NCBI GenBank assembly: GCA_963719855.1 | Contig: CAVRDK010000004.1 | Location: 1,436,096 to 1,500,095 of the forward strand | Direction of reading: 5' to 3' | Source of the DNA: CAIQPV01 sp963719855 | GTDB taxonomy: Bacteria; Pseudomonadota; Gammaproteobacteria; Burkholderiales; Gallionellaceae | DNA: 64,000 nt | Part shown: positions 1-8,862 of the stretch, in pieces | Position numbering within the stretch: position 1 is the stretch's first letter | How the letters are laid out: every line of letters starts with the position of its first letter | The notes under the pieces: generated by a model | What the model saw: only the letters and a program-made list of their open reading frames with translations | Told to the model about the DNA's origin: nothing | Database searches by the model: none | Translations under genes and position numbers: made by a program

Positions 1-1170
1 GGCCTGCGCCGTGGCCGGGGCGATACGGCATATGTTCACTTGACGTTGGTTCCTTACATTGCTAGCGCGGGCGAACTGAAAACCAAACCGACTCAGCATA
101 GTGTGCAAAAGTTGCGCGAGATCGGTATTTTCCCGACTGCGCTGCTGTGCCGTGCGGATCGTCCGATTCCCGATGATGAGCGCGCCAAGATTTCGTTGTT
201 TTCTAACGTGCGCGAAGAAGCGGTGATCTCGATGTGGGATGTGGACAGCATCTACAAGGTTCCTCAGATGTTGAACAAGCAGGGTCTGGATCGGATTATC
301 TGTGAGGAATTGAGGCTGGATATTCCGCCCGCCGATCTTACGGTCTGGGGCAAGTTGGTGGATGCATTGGAGCATCCGCAGCATGAAGTTACCGTCGGCA
401 TGGTCGGCAAATATGTTGATCTGACCGAATCCTACAAGTCGCTGATCGAGTCCTTGCGTCATGCAGGCATCCATACTTCGACGCGAGTCAAAATCGAATA
501 CATAGATTCCGAAACAATCGAAAGCGGAGGCGTAAACGACCTGAAACATCTCGACGCGATACTGGTGCCGGGCGGTTTCGGCGTGCGCGGCACCGAGGGC
601 AAGATCACGGCGATACGTTATGCACGAGAGAACAAGATACCCTACCTTGGCATCTGTCTCGGCATGCAGTTGGCGGTGATCGAATATGCGCGCGATGTGG
701 CGGGCATGACGGATGCGAACAGCACCGAGTTCAATCCGGAAACTGAACATCCGGTCGTGGCGCTGATCACAGAATGGCTGGATCGCGACGGCAAGGTGGA
801 GATGCGCAGTGCGGACTCCGACCTTGGCGGCACCATGCGTCTAGGTTCGCAACGCTGTCCGATCAAGGCGGGAACGCTGGCATCGCGCATCTACGGTGCG
901 GAAGTCAACGAGCGCCACCGCCATCGTTATGAGGTCAACAACCATTACGTGCCGACGCTGGAAAAAGCCGGCCTGATAATCGCCGCGCGCACGCCGAGTG
1001 AGTCCTTGCCGGAGATTATGGAATTGCCGCAAACGATGCATCCGTGGTTTGTCGGCGTGCAGTTTCACCCGGAGTTTACTTCCACTCCGCGCGACGGGCA
1101 TCCGCTGTTCAAATCTTATGTCGAGGCGGCGGTGCAACATCGGCAGGCTGCACAGAAGGCAGTCGTGTGA
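1..1170 (+). CDS. pyrG: CTP synthase, C-terminal part (5' end outside window)
   Basis: CTP synthase makes CTP from UTP, ATP and glutamine in the cytosol. The frame is open from base 1, so the start and most of the synthase domain lie upstream; about 389 residues are present. Visible are the end of the synthase domain (HLTLVPY, KTKPTQHSV, VDSIYKVP) and the complete class I glutamine amidotransferase domain, with the oxyanion strand GGFGVRG, nucleophile elbow GICLGMQ and the catalytic His/Glu pair in VQFHPEF. The C-terminus is normal. The stop overlaps a GTG that begins a copy of the kdsA start sequence (see the 22-bp repeat). Identity is secure from continuous family similarity. Confidence 0.98.
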   Translation, partial: GLRRGRGDTAYVHLTLVPYIASAGELKTKPTQHSVQKLREIGIFPTALLCRADRPIPDDERAKISLFSNVREEAVISMWDVDSIYKVPQMLNKQGLDRIICEELRLDIPPADLTVWGKLVDALEHPQHEVTVGMVGKYVDLTESYKSLIESLRHAGIHTSTRVKIEYIDSETIESGGVNDLKHLDAILVPGGFGVRGTEGKITAIRYARENKIPYLGICLGMQLAVIEYARDVAGMTDANSTEFNPETEHPVVALITEWLDRDGKVEMRSADSDLGGTMRLGSQRCPIKAGTLASRIYGAEVNERHRHRYEVNNHYVPTLEKAGLIIAARTPSESLPEIMELPQTMHPWFVGVQFHPEFTSTPRDGHPLFKSYVEAAVQHRQAAQKAVV

Positions 1171-1338
1171 AGCTGTGCGGATTTGATGTGCAGCCTGGAC
1201 ACGGCGGCGCGCAGCGCATGGTAACAAAGTCAGGCAATCCACTATGCGATAAATCGCATGTGGAGTTGACACGGCGGGTAAGGCTTGCCCGACATCGTGC
1301 GGAAAATGGTGGGATATGAAGCTGTGCGGATTTGATGT
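1168..1338 (+). repeat. 22-bp direct repeat of the kdsA start around a 149-bp insertion
   Basis: The same 22 bases occur at 1168-1189 and 1317-1338, with a period of 149 bp. The second copy is the start of kdsA (codons 1-8). The first copy sits at the pyrG stop, where GTG at 1167 would give the same first seven residues of KdsA but the frame then fails. The simplest reading is that kdsA once overlapped the pyrG stop (GTGA) and that a segment was inserted with duplication of the start. Confidence 0.8.
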
Positions 1339-2140
1339 AGGTCTGAGTCATCCACTGTTTCTGATTGCAGGGCCGTGCGTGATCGAGTCCGAGCAGATGG
1401 CGCTGGACACGGCGGGGCAGTTGAAAGAAATATGCATAGAGTTGGGTATTTCTTTTATTTACAAGTCGTCTTACGATAAGGCCAACCGCAGTTCAGGCAA
1501 ATCCTTTCGCGGATTCGGTCTGGATGCGGGCTTGAAAATTCTGGGCGAAGTCAAAAAGCAGATTGGCGTGCCGGTGCTGACCGATGTGCATAGCATTGAG
1601 GAGATTGCGCCGGTGGCGGCCGTGGTGGACGTGCTGCAAACGCCCGCCTTTCTTTGCCGACAGACAGACTTCATTCATGCGGTAGCCAGTTCCGGTCGTC
1701 CGGTTAACATCAAGAAGGGGCAGTTCCTGTCGCCGTGGGACATGCAGAACGTGGTGGAAAAAGCGCGCGAAGCAAGCGGTGCGGACAACATCATGGTGTG
1801 CGAGCGCGGTGCATCGTTCGGCTATAACAATCTGGTGTCGGATATGCGTTCGCTGGCGGTGATGCGCAACACCGGATGCCCGGTGGTATTCGATGCCACG
1901 CACTCGGTGCAGTTGCCGGGAGGGCAGGGGACTGTGAGCGGCGGACAGCGCGAATTTGTACCGGTACTGGCGCGTGCGGCAGTAGCGGTGGGCATTTCCG
2001 GCCTGTTTATGGAGACACACCCAGAGCCATCCAAGGCATTGTCGGACGGACCGAATGCCTTTCCGTTGGGACATTTGAAGGAGCTGTTGCAGACATTGAA
2101 GGTGTTGGATGCAACGGTGAAACAGCAAGCGCCTGATTGA
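1316..2140 (+). CDS. kdsA: 3-deoxy-8-phosphooctulonate synthase
   Basis: Condenses phosphoenolpyruvate with arabinose 5-phosphate to make KDO-8-phosphate, the first committed step to KDO of the lipopolysaccharide core. At 274 residues it has the family length. Family signatures are LIAGPCVIES near the N-terminus, the YKSSYDKANRSS substrate loop around residues 50-60, KKGQFLSPWDM, CERGASFGYNNLV and the DATHSVQ block. ATG at 1316 is used because it matches the family N-terminus; the ribosome binding site is weak (GGTGGG close to the start). It lies between pyrG and eno, the usual betaproteobacterial order. The 5' end is unusual because it is duplicated upstream. Confidence 0.97.
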   Translation: MKLCGFDVGLSHPLFLIAGPCVIESEQMALDTAGQLKEICIELGISFIYKSSYDKANRSSGKSFRGFGLDAGLKILGEVKKQIGVPVLTDVHSIEEIAPVAAVVDVLQTPAFLCRQTDFIHAVASSGRPVNIKKGQFLSPWDMQNVVEKAREASGADNIMVCERGASFGYNNLVSDMRSLAVMRNTGCPVVFDATHSVQLPGGQGTVSGGQREFVPVLARAAVAVGISGLFMETHPEPSKALSDGPNAFPLGHLKELLQTLKVLDATVKQQAPD

Positions 2141-2173
2141 ACAACGCGTGAATTTGCATAGCGTTTGAAAATA

Positions 2174-2236
2174 TGTAGGTTGGGTTAGCGGCTTTATGGT
2201 TCGGCAGGCTCACCACAGACGGACGTAACCCAACAA
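2174..2236. repeat. Dispersed palindromic repeat (GTTGGGTTAGC type)
   Basis: The arms GTAGGTTGGGTTAGC and its inverse GTAACCCAAC flank a short insert resembling another common dispersed motif (TTCGGCAGGCTCACCAC). A related copy with a short loop lies at 62667-62701. It fills the kdsA-eno spacer; repeats of this kind are frequent in intergenic DNA of proteobacteria. Confidence 0.65.
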
Positions 2237-2272
2237 ACACAGCTAGTTTTAAGTGAATTTAAGGAAAATATA

Positions 2273-3556
2273 ATGAGTGCAATCGTTGATGTCATAGCGC
2301 GTGAAATTCTGGACTCCCGTGGCAACCCCACGGTCGAGGCGGATGTGTTGTTGGAGTCTGGCGTAATGGGACGTGCCGCTGTGCCGTCCGGTGCGTCTAC
2401 CGGCACCAGAGAGGCCGTGGAGTTGCGCGATGATGACAAGCAGCGCTATCTCGGCAAAGGTGTGTTGCGGGCAGTGGAAAATGTGAACACCGAAATCGCC
2501 GAAGCGATCATCGGCCTGGATGCCGCAGAACAGGCCTTTATTGACCAGACCATGATTGATCTGGATGGCACAGAAAATAAAGCCCGCCTCGGCGCGAACG
2601 CCATCTTGGCGGTATCCATCGCAGTCGCCAAGGCCGCTGCGGAAGAAGCTGGCCTGCCGTTGTACCGCTATTTTGGCGGTGCTGCGCGCATGGAAATGCC
2701 GGTGCCGATGATGAATATCATCAACGGCGGGGCGCATGCCACCGGCGGTGCGGACATTCAGGAATTTATGATTATTCCGGTGGGCAGCCAGAATTTCCGC
2801 GAGGCGCTGCGTTGTGGCGCGGAAGTATTCCATAATCTTAAAAAGATACTGCATCATCGCGGCCTTGCCACCACCGTGGGCGACGAAGGCGGTTTTGCGC
2901 CAGCACTGGGTTCCAACGAAGCCGCATTGAAAGTAATCGTGGAAGCCATTGAAGCAGCCGGTTATGTGCCCGGCAGGGATGTGGCGATAGGCATAGATGC
3001 CGCCGCCTCCGAGTTCTACACGGAAGGCAAATACCACCTGAAAGCGGACGGACTGACTCTCAGTTCCGCGCAGATCATAGACTTGTACGCCACTTGGGTG
3101 GACAAGTACCCCATCATCAGCATTGAGGACGGCATGAGCGAGCACGATTGGGATGGCTGGAAGCTGTTGACTGACCGCCTCGGCAAATCCATTCAAATCG
3201 TGGGCGATGATATCTTCGTGACCAACACGAAAATCCTGCGCGAAGGCATCAAGCGCGGCATCGCCAACTCCATCCTGATCAAAGTTAACCAGATAGGCAC
3301 CCTCACCGAAACTTTCGCGGCGATTGAAATGGCCAAGCGCGCAGGTTATACCGCCGTGATCTCGCATCGTTCCGGCGAAACGGAAGACTCTACCATCGCC
3401 GACCTCGCCGTCGCCACCAACGCCTTGCAAATCAAGACTGGCTCCCTGTCTCGCTCTGATCGCATTGCGAAATATAACCAGTTGCTGCGCATCGAAGAAG
3501 ACCTCGGCGACAGCTCGTCTTACCCTGGGCGTGAGGCGTATTACCAATTGGCATAG
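2273..3556 (+). CDS. eno: Enolase
   Basis: Interconverts 2-phosphoglycerate and phosphoenolpyruvate in glycolysis and gluconeogenesis. It is 427 residues long, as expected. The N-terminal signature IARE-ILDSRGNPT, the catalytic loop SGASTGTREA, the Mg2+ ligands in GIDAAASEF and SIEDGMSEHDWDGW, IQIVGDD, the catalytic Lys in LIKVNQIGT and the SHRSGETED block are all present. Start: ATG preceded by AAGGAAAATATA, a good ribosome binding site at 7 nt spacing. It is followed after 38 bp by ftsB in the same orientation. Confidence 0.98.
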   Translation: MSAIVDVIAREILDSRGNPTVEADVLLESGVMGRAAVPSGASTGTREAVELRDDDKQRYLGKGVLRAVENVNTEIAEAIIGLDAAEQAFIDQTMIDLDGTENKARLGANAILAVSIAVAKAAAEEAGLPLYRYFGGAARMEMPVPMMNIINGGAHATGGADIQEFMIIPVGSQNFREALRCGAEVFHNLKKILHHRGLATTVGDEGGFAPALGSNEAALKVIVEAIEAAGYVPGRDVAIGIDAAASEFYTEGKYHLKADGLTLSSAQIIDLYATWVDKYPIISIEDGMSEHDWDGWKLLTDRLGKSIQIVGDDIFVTNTKILREGIKRGIANSILIKVNQIGTLTETFAAIEMAKRAGYTAVISHRSGETEDSTIADLAVATNALQIKTGSLSRSDRIAKYNQLLRIEEDLGDSSSYPGREAYYQLA

Positions 3557-3594
3557 ATATGTGCCGCTAAGGGCACCTCTAAAATTTAGAATAG

Positions 3595-3918
3595 ATGCGC
3601 TGGATATCGCTGACACTCGTTGCCCTGATCCTGCTGTTGCAGTACCCCCTGTGGCTGGGCAAGGGCGGCTGGCTGAAGGTATGGGATCTCGGCCGACAGG
3701 TCGAGGCGCAAAAGCAAATCAACCAGCAGACACAAACGCGCAATGCCATACTGGATGCCGAAGTTCGTGATCTCAAGCAAGGCACCGAAGCCATTGAGGA
3801 ACGCGCACGCAGCGAACTCGGCATGGTCAAGCGCGACGAAGTGTTCTTCCAAATAATCGGCAACCATCCGACGGTGGCAGTATCGGCGGTGTCTCCAGTC
3901 AGTCCGAAAAATAATTAA
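3595..3918 (+). CDS. ftsB: Cell division protein FtsB
   Basis: A small bitopic protein of the FtsQLB divisome complex. Its 107 residues show a short cytoplasmic N-terminus, one membrane helix (about residues 3-20, LTLVALILLLQYPLW), then a periplasmic coiled coil rich in Gln and charged residues (about 28-65) and the FtsB-typical ending ERARSELGMVKRDEVFF. The C-terminal tail after residue 90 is not conserved. Location directly downstream of eno is the classical context in beta- and gammaproteobacteria, and the two are probably cotranscribed. Confidence 0.94.
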   Translation: MRWISLTLVALILLLQYPLWLGKGGWLKVWDLGRQVEAQKQINQQTQTRNAILDAEVRDLKQGTEAIEERARSELGMVKRDEVFFQIIGNHPTVAVSAVSPVSPKNN

Positions 3919-3962
3919 CGGGCAATTTTTACGGTAGCGGGGTGATTGCCATGCAAGAAAAT

Positions 3963-3990
3963 TTGACAATTTCCCCAATGTGCTTAAAAT
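3963..3990 (+). promoter_or_regulatory. Promoter of tRNA-Lys
   Basis: TTGACA at 3963-3968 and TAAAAT at 3985-3990, separated by 16 bp, form a strong sigma-70 promoter. A transcript would start near 3997, about 17 nt before the tRNA. A GC-rich stretch (GCGCCCC) follows the -10 box, as in stringently controlled stable-RNA promoters. Confidence 0.75.
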
Positions 3991-4013
3991 GCGCCCCTCA
4001 GTTTTATCACATT

Positions 4014-4089
4014 GGGTTGTTAGCTCAGCTGGTAGAGCAGCGGACTCTTAATCCGTTGGTCGTGTGTTCGAATCACACACAGCCCACCA
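4014..4089 (+). tRNA. tRNA-Lys (anticodon CTT)
   Basis: A 76-nt cloverleaf: acceptor GGGTTGT pairs with ACAGCCC, D arm TAGCTCAGCTGGTAGAGCA, anticodon stem GCGGA/TCCGT with loop CTCTTAA (anticodon CTT), T arm GTGTG-TTCGAAT-CACAC, discriminator A and an encoded CCA end. The accessory region begins just downstream, but no integrase and no repeated 3' end were found. Confidence 0.97.
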
Positions 4090-4096
4090 ATAAATC

Positions 4097-4122
4097 AAAG
4101 GCTTGCAGTGATGCAGGCCTTT
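4097..4122 (+). terminator. Terminator after tRNA-Lys
   Basis: An 11-bp stem (AAAGGCTTGCA / TGCAGGCCTTT) with GTGA loop, followed by TGTTT, lies 7 nt after the tRNA. Just beyond it a 14-bp sequence TTTCAGTCCGCAAT is directly repeated (4125-4138 and 4144-4157). Confidence 0.75.
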
Positions 4123-4251
4123 TGTTTCAGTCCGCAATTCCGGTTTCAGTCCGCAATCCAGTCGTTGCACGAGCAAATCTTAAGCTGATTTTACGGTGTG
4201 CGCTGCATGCAATACACTTGAGCACAAACAAAAATCAAAGGGGCTTGCAAG

Positions 4252-7200
4252 GTGGCTGATAACGCGATTTTCAAAGACTATCTGGCGCTGATAGAGCAAG
4301 CCTACAAAGCGGGCAACGCCACCGAGCATACTCACCGCCCCGCGCTGAAAGACCTGCTCGAAGCTTTTCAATCCGGCGTCACAGCCACCAACGAACCCAA
4401 GCGCATCAAATGCGGCGCACCGGATTACATCATCACCCGCAAAGATATTCCGCTTGGCTTTGTCGAAGCCAAGGATATCGGCATATCGCTCGACGACACC
4501 GAGAACAGCGAACAACTCAAACGCTACCGCGACAGCCTCGCTAATCTTATCCTTACCGACTATCTGGAATTCCGCTGGTATGTCAGTGGCGAGTTGCGCC
4601 TGACCGCGCGCCTTGCAAAACCTCAAGCCAATGGCCGATTGCGTATGGAAACGGAGGGGGCGCAAAAGCTTGCCGAACTGTTGCAGGCATTCTTCGCCGA
4701 GAACACCCCCGTCATCTCCAGCCCCAAGGAACTCGCCGTGCGCATGGCGGCGCTGGCAAAGTTGATCCGTTCCATCATCAGCAAGACCTTTGCGGAAGAA
4801 GGCGAACAAGGCGCACTGCATGAACAGATGGAAGGCTTCCGCAAAGTGTTGTTGCATGACCTCACGGCGGAGCAGTTCGGCGACATGTATGCGCAGACCA
4901 TTTGCTACGGCCTATTTGCCGCCCGTTGCAACAGCATAGGCGCACATTTCACCCGCACCCACGCCGCCTATGATCTGCCCAAGACCAACCCGTTCCTGCG
5001 CAAACTCTTCACCCACATTGCGGGGCCGGAATTGGATGAGCGCATCGTGTGGGCGGTGGATAACCTTGCCGAATTATTGGCGCGCGCCGACATCGCCGCC
5101 ATCCTGCAAGACTTCGGGCGCTCAACAAGGCAAGAAGACCCGGTAGTACATTTTTACGAAACTTTCCTCGGTGCCTACGACCAGAAAATGCGCGAGGCTA
5201 GAGGAGTGTACTACACGCCGGAGCCGGTAGTGTCCTACATCGTGCGCAGCGTGGATGCCATCCTGAAAAAAGATTTCAAGTTGAGCGCTGGGTTGGCCGA
5301 TGCCAGCAAAATAAAACTCACCCGACCGAAGAAAGTCGGCAAGGGAACGGAAACCATCGAAACCCACAAGGTGCAAATCCTTGATCCCGCCACCGGAACC
5401 GGCACTTTTCTGTATAGCGTAATTGGGCAAATCTACCAGACCTTTGCAGGAAACAAGGGAATGTGGCCGGGCTATGTGCAGGAAAATCTGCTCCCTCGCT
5501 TGTATGGTTTCGAGTTGCTGATGGCTCCCTATGCCGTGGCGCACATGAAGCTTGGTTTGCTGCTGCGCGAAACCGGCTACGATTTCAGCAGCGATGAACG
5601 CCTGCGCGTATTCCTCACCAACACGCTAGAAGAAGCGCACGAACTCACCGGCTTGCCGTTGTTCACCCAATGGCTGGCGGAAGAAGCCAACAGCGCCAAT
5701 CAGGTGAAGAAGGAATCGCCGGTGATGGTCGTGCTGGGAAATCCGCCATACTCTTACGAGTCGGAGAATAACGGCGAGTGGATTGCCGGGCTACTACGCG
5801 GCAGCGACAGCGCAACCGGGCAGAAGACCGGCAACTATTTTGAGATGGATGGTGCACCGCTGGGCGAACGCAATCCGAAAGGGTTGAACGATGATTACGT
5901 CAAATTCATCCGTTTTGCACAATGGCGCATTGAGCAAACTGGCTACGGGGTGCTGGCCTTCGTCACCAACCACGGCTACTTGGACAATTCGACCTTTCGC
6001 GGAATGCGCCAGAGCTTGATGCAGAGCTTCGACGACATCTACCTGCTCGACCTGCACGGCAACAGCAAGAAAAAAGAAAAATCGCCGGACGGCAGCAAGG
6101 ATGAAAACGTATTCGATATCCAGCAGGGTGTCGCTATTGGGTTATTCGTAAAACACAAAGCTGTCGTCATTCCCGCGAAGGCGGGAATCCAGTCTTTAAT
6201 AAAACCACTGGACTCCCGCCTGCGCGGGAGTGACGAAAAGGGTTTGAGTGCCAAGGTTTATCACGCCGACCTCTATGGCACGCGCGAAGGTAAATACGCT
6301 GTGCTGGCAGAATACGAAGTATCCACTACCCACTGGCAAACACTCAAACCGCAGGAGCCGTTTTATCTGTTTGTTCCGCAAAATATCGAGTTGTTGCCGG
6401 AATATGAACTGGGTTGTAAGGTAACGGAAATTTTTCCTGTCAATTCCGTTGGTATTGTCACCTCGCGTGACCACCTGTTGATTCATTTCTCCAAAATGGA
6501 AGCAGAAGAAACTCTTGCCGAGTTTTCCCGCTTGCCCGCCGAGGAAGCTCGGCAGCACTTCGACCTTGGGAATGATTCGAGAGACTGGCAGGTGTTGTTG
6601 GCTCAGGCCGATCTTCGGCGTACAGGAGTCCTTAACGGCAAACCTGCTACCATTTCCTACCGCCCATTCGACAACCGTTTTACCTACTATACCGGGCATT
6701 CACGCGGCATTCACAGTATGCCTAGACCTGCCGTTATGCGGCACATGGTGGGCAACAGTCTGGCGCTGCTCACCAGCCGGATGACCAAGGGCGAGGCATT
6801 CGCCCATACTTTTGTCACTCGCAGCATTTCAGAAAAAATATACTTGTCGCCGAAGACTTCGAACAACAGCTTTCACTTTCCTCTTTACCTTGTCGAAAGC
6901 GATTTGCTGGCCGAAGGTCGCCGCCCCAATCTCGCGCCTGAATTCATCGTCGATTTTTCTGCACGGCTACAACTGGATTTCGTGCTGGATGGTTGCGGTG
7001 ACCTGCGCAAGACCTTCGGGCCGGAGGATGTATTTCACTATGCCTACGCGGTGTTTCATTCGCCGACCTATCGCAGCCGCTATGCCGAATTCCTGAAAAT
7101 AGATTTCCCGCGCCTGCCATTGACGCGCGATGTGGCGCTGTTCCGCAGTCTGTGTGCCTTGGGCAAGGAACTGGTGGCGCTGCACTTGATGGAGCAGCTT

Positions 7201-7515
7201 CCCAAACTGGAAACACGCTACCCAGAGGCTGGGGATAACACGGTGGATGCGGTGCGTTATTCCGAACCGGCAAACGGCGCACCGGGGCGCGTGTGGATCA
7301 ACCAGAAGCAATACTTCGATAACGTGCCGCCGGAAGTGTGGGGCTACCATATCGGCGGCTATCAGGTTTGCCAGAAGTGGCTGAAAGACCGCAAGGGGCG
7401 GCAGCTTTCCTACGATGACCTGACCCACTACTGGGGCATCGTCGCGGCACTGGCGCGCACCATCGAGCTACAGGCCGCGATTGATGAGACGATAGGCGAA
7501 TGGCCGTTGCAGTAA
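4252..7515 (+). CDS. Type ISP-like restriction-modification protein (fused nuclease, N6-adenine methyltransferase, specificity)
   Basis: A single-chain restriction-modification enzyme that would both methylate adenine and cleave unmodified DNA. The 1087 residues begin with a PD-(D/E)xK-like nuclease domain (PDYII then VEAKD, about residues 57-75). The methyltransferase core follows: motif I LDPATGTGTF near 376 and motif IV GNPPY near 498. The C-terminal third matches the type ISP domain that includes target recognition. No helicase motif was recognised by eye between the nuclease and the methyltransferase, which sets it apart from LlaGI-type ISP enzymes. GTG at 4252 is supported by AAAGGGG upstream. 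A palindromic repeat is inserted in frame at codons about 638-662. It is followed 26 bp later by a RhuM-like gene. Target sequence unknown. Confidence 0.85.
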   Translation: MADNAIFKDYLALIEQAYKAGNATEHTHRPALKDLLEAFQSGVTATNEPKRIKCGAPDYIITRKDIPLGFVEAKDIGISLDDTENSEQLKRYRDSLANLILTDYLEFRWYVSGELRLTARLAKPQANGRLRMETEGAQKLAELLQAFFAENTPVISSPKELAVRMAALAKLIRSIISKTFAEEGEQGALHEQMEGFRKVLLHDLTAEQFGDMYAQTICYGLFAARCNSIGAHFTRTHAAYDLPKTNPFLRKLFTHIAGPELDERIVWAVDNLAELLARADIAAILQDFGRSTRQEDPVVHFYETFLGAYDQKMREARGVYYTPEPVVSYIVRSVDAILKKDFKLSAGLADASKIKLTRPKKVGKGTETIETHKVQILDPATGTGTFLYSVIGQIYQTFAGNKGMWPGYVQENLLPRLYGFELLMAPYAVAHMKLGLLLRETGYDFSSDERLRVFLTNTLEEAHELTGLPLFTQWLAEEANSANQVKKESPVMVVLGNPPYSYESENNGEWIAGLLRGSDSATGQKTGNYFEMDGAPLGERNPKGLNDDYVKFIRFAQWRIEQTGYGVLAFVTNHGYLDNSTFRGMRQSLMQSFDDIYLLDLHGNSKKKEKSPDGSKDENVFDIQQGVAIGLFVKHKAVVIPAKAGIQSLIKPLDSRLRGSDEKGLSAKVYHADLYGTREGKYAVLAEYEVSTTHWQTLKPQEPFYLFVPQNIELLPEYELGCKVTEIFPVNSVGIVTSRDHLLIHFSKMEAEETLAEFSRLPAEEARQHFDLGNDSRDWQVLLAQADLRRTGVLNGKPATISYRPFDNRFTYYTGHSRGIHSMPRPAVMRHMVGNSLALLTSRMTKGEAFAHTFVTRSISEKIYLSPKTSNNSFHFPLYLVESDLLAEGRRPNLAPEFIVDFSARLQLDFVLDGCGDLRKTFGPEDVFHYAYAVFHSPTYRSRYAEFLKIDFPRLPLTRDVALFRSLCALGKELVALHLMEQLPKLETRYPEAGDNTVDAVRYSEPANGAPGRVWINQKQYFDNVPPEVWGYHIGGYQVCQKWLKDRKGRQLSYDDLTHYWGIVAALARTIELQAAIDETIGEWPLQ
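6164..6236. repeat. In-frame palindromic repeat (VIPAKAGIQ type)
   Basis: Two 30-base imperfect inverted arms (6164-6193 and 6207-6236) surround a 13-base loop. In the reading frame of the host gene they encode AVVIPAKAGIQ...LDSRLRGSDE, the well-known translation of a dispersed proteobacterial repeat. It adds about 24 residues to the methyltransferase without a stop or frameshift. Confidence 0.9.
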
Positions 7516-7541
7516 TACTCATTCTGGGCGAGGCGTAGAAC

Positions 7542-8576
7542 ATGAGCGGCGAGATCGTTTTTTACCAAAGTGATGACGGCACAATACGGCTGGAAACCCG
7601 TCTGGAAAACGAGACATTGTGGCTGACGCAGCAGCAGATGGCGGAGTTGTTTCAAACCACGGTGCCCAATATCAGCATGCACGTTAAAAACGTGTTTGAC
7701 GAAGGCGAGTTACAGACCGGGGCAACTGTTCAGGATTTCTTAACAGTTCGCCAGGAAGGTGGGCGGCAAGTGCAGCGCAAGCTGACGCACTACAATCTGG
7801 ACATGGTGATCTCGGTCGGCTATCGCGTGAAAAGTCTGATCGCTACCCGCTTCCGCATCTGGGCGACTCATCAACTCAAGGAATACATCGTCAAGGGCTT
7901 TGTCATGGATGACGAGCGCCTGAAAAATCCGCCCGTTGCCGGTTCGGTGGTACCCGACCACTTCGCCGATTTGCTGGCGCGAATTCGCGATATTCGTGCC
8001 AGCGAGCGACGCATGTATCTGCGGGTGCGCGAGATTTTTGCAATGGCGGCTGATTACGAACCCTCGTTGCCGGAAACCAATCAGTTTTTCAGCATCATTC
8101 AAAACAAGCTGCACTTTGCCGCGACGGGACACACCGCAGCCGAGTTGATTAGCCAGCGTGCCGACCATGCCTTGCCGAATATGGGCTTGACCAGTTGGGC
8201 GCGCGATGAGGTGCGCAAAACCGATGTGACGGTAGCCAAAAATTATCTGGATGGCGATGAAATCAGCGAGTTGAACCGCATCGTTTCCATGTGGCTGGAT
8301 TTTGCCGACGATCAAGCCACGCGGCGCAAACAGGTGTTTATGAGGGACTGGCAAAGCAAGCTGGATGAGTTTTTGCGCTTTAACGACCGCGAGGTGTTGC
8401 CGGATGCGGGCAAGGTAAGCAAGAAAATGGCGGATGAAAAAGCGCAGACCGAATTTGAACAGTTTGCGGCACAGCAACGTGAAGCGAAGGAGTTGCTGGG
8501 GGAGGAAGAACTGATGAAGCAACTCGAAGCCGCCACCAAGCTAATCCCGCCACGCAACAAGAATGATAAGAAATGA
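7542..8576 (+). CDS. RhuM family protein
   Basis: A 344-residue member of the RhuM (Salmonella pathogenicity island 3) family. The N-terminal block VFYQSDDGTIRLETRLENETLWLTQQQMAELF, with a winged-helix-like region to about residue 110, is diagnostic; SVGYRVKS and RFRIWATHQLKEYIVKGFVMDDERLK follow. The C-terminal part is helical and highly charged, ending in a Lys-rich tail. The biochemical role of the family is unknown, but members are very often neighbours of restriction-modification genes, as here, where it sits 26 bp after the ISP-like gene and is probably cotranscribed. ATG at 7542 is preceded by GGCGAGGCG. Confidence 0.88.
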   Translation: MSGEIVFYQSDDGTIRLETRLENETLWLTQQQMAELFQTTVPNISMHVKNVFDEGELQTGATVQDFLTVRQEGGRQVQRKLTHYNLDMVISVGYRVKSLIATRFRIWATHQLKEYIVKGFVMDDERLKNPPVAGSVVPDHFADLLARIRDIRASERRMYLRVREIFAMAADYEPSLPETNQFFSIIQNKLHFAATGHTAAELISQRADHALPNMGLTSWARDEVRKTDVTVAKNYLDGDEISELNRIVSMWLDFADDQATRRKQVFMRDWQSKLDEFLRFNDREVLPDAGKVSKKMADEKAQTEFEQFAAQQREAKELLGEEELMKQLEAATKLIPPRNKNDKK

Positions 8577-8640
8577 ACGAAAGCGGCTTACAAGAAAGGG
8601 ATGATACGCCTCGACAGATTTTCGTCGAGTAGCAGCTTCA

Positions 8641-8862
8641 TTACACCGCCATGGTGTAAAGATTGTGTTCGCGGTCAGAGGCAAAGGCCAGACAGGCGCG
8701 AATATCGGCAGTTTCGAGTTCAGGAAAATCTTCGATGATGTCCGCTTCGCTCATGCCTTCGGCCAGCATGTCTAATACGTCATAAACGCTAATGCGCAGG
8801 TTACGGATGCAAGGGCGTCCACCACGTTTGACGGGATCGAGTGTGATACGTGAATTAGTCAT
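8641..8862 (-). CDS. DUF433 domain protein, antitoxin-like
   Basis: A 73-residue DUF433 protein (ITLDPVKRGGRPCIRNLRISVYDVLDMLAEGMSEADIIEDFPELETADIRACLAFA), a winged-helix-like fold of the VapB45 antitoxin type. The hallmark GGRPCIRNLRI and DFPELE motifs are intact. A DUF5615/VapC-type partner toxin would usually lie downstream on this strand, but none is present before the convergent RhuM gene. Instead the gene overlaps by 8 bp the end of a small upstream gene. It may be an orphan or act on a toxin elsewhere. Confidence 0.82.
   Translation of the reverse strand: MTNSRITLDPVKRGGRPCIRNLRISVYDVLDMLAEGMSEADIIEDFPELETADIRACLAFASDREHNLYTMAV

Noticed and set aside
2249..3616. 455-codon minus-strand frame
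   Set aside because: It is the antisense shadow of eno, which has all enolase motifs.
4014..4089. tRNA-Lys as attachment site of an integrative element
   Set aside because: No integrase is nearby and no copy of the tRNA 3' end was found downstream in the window.
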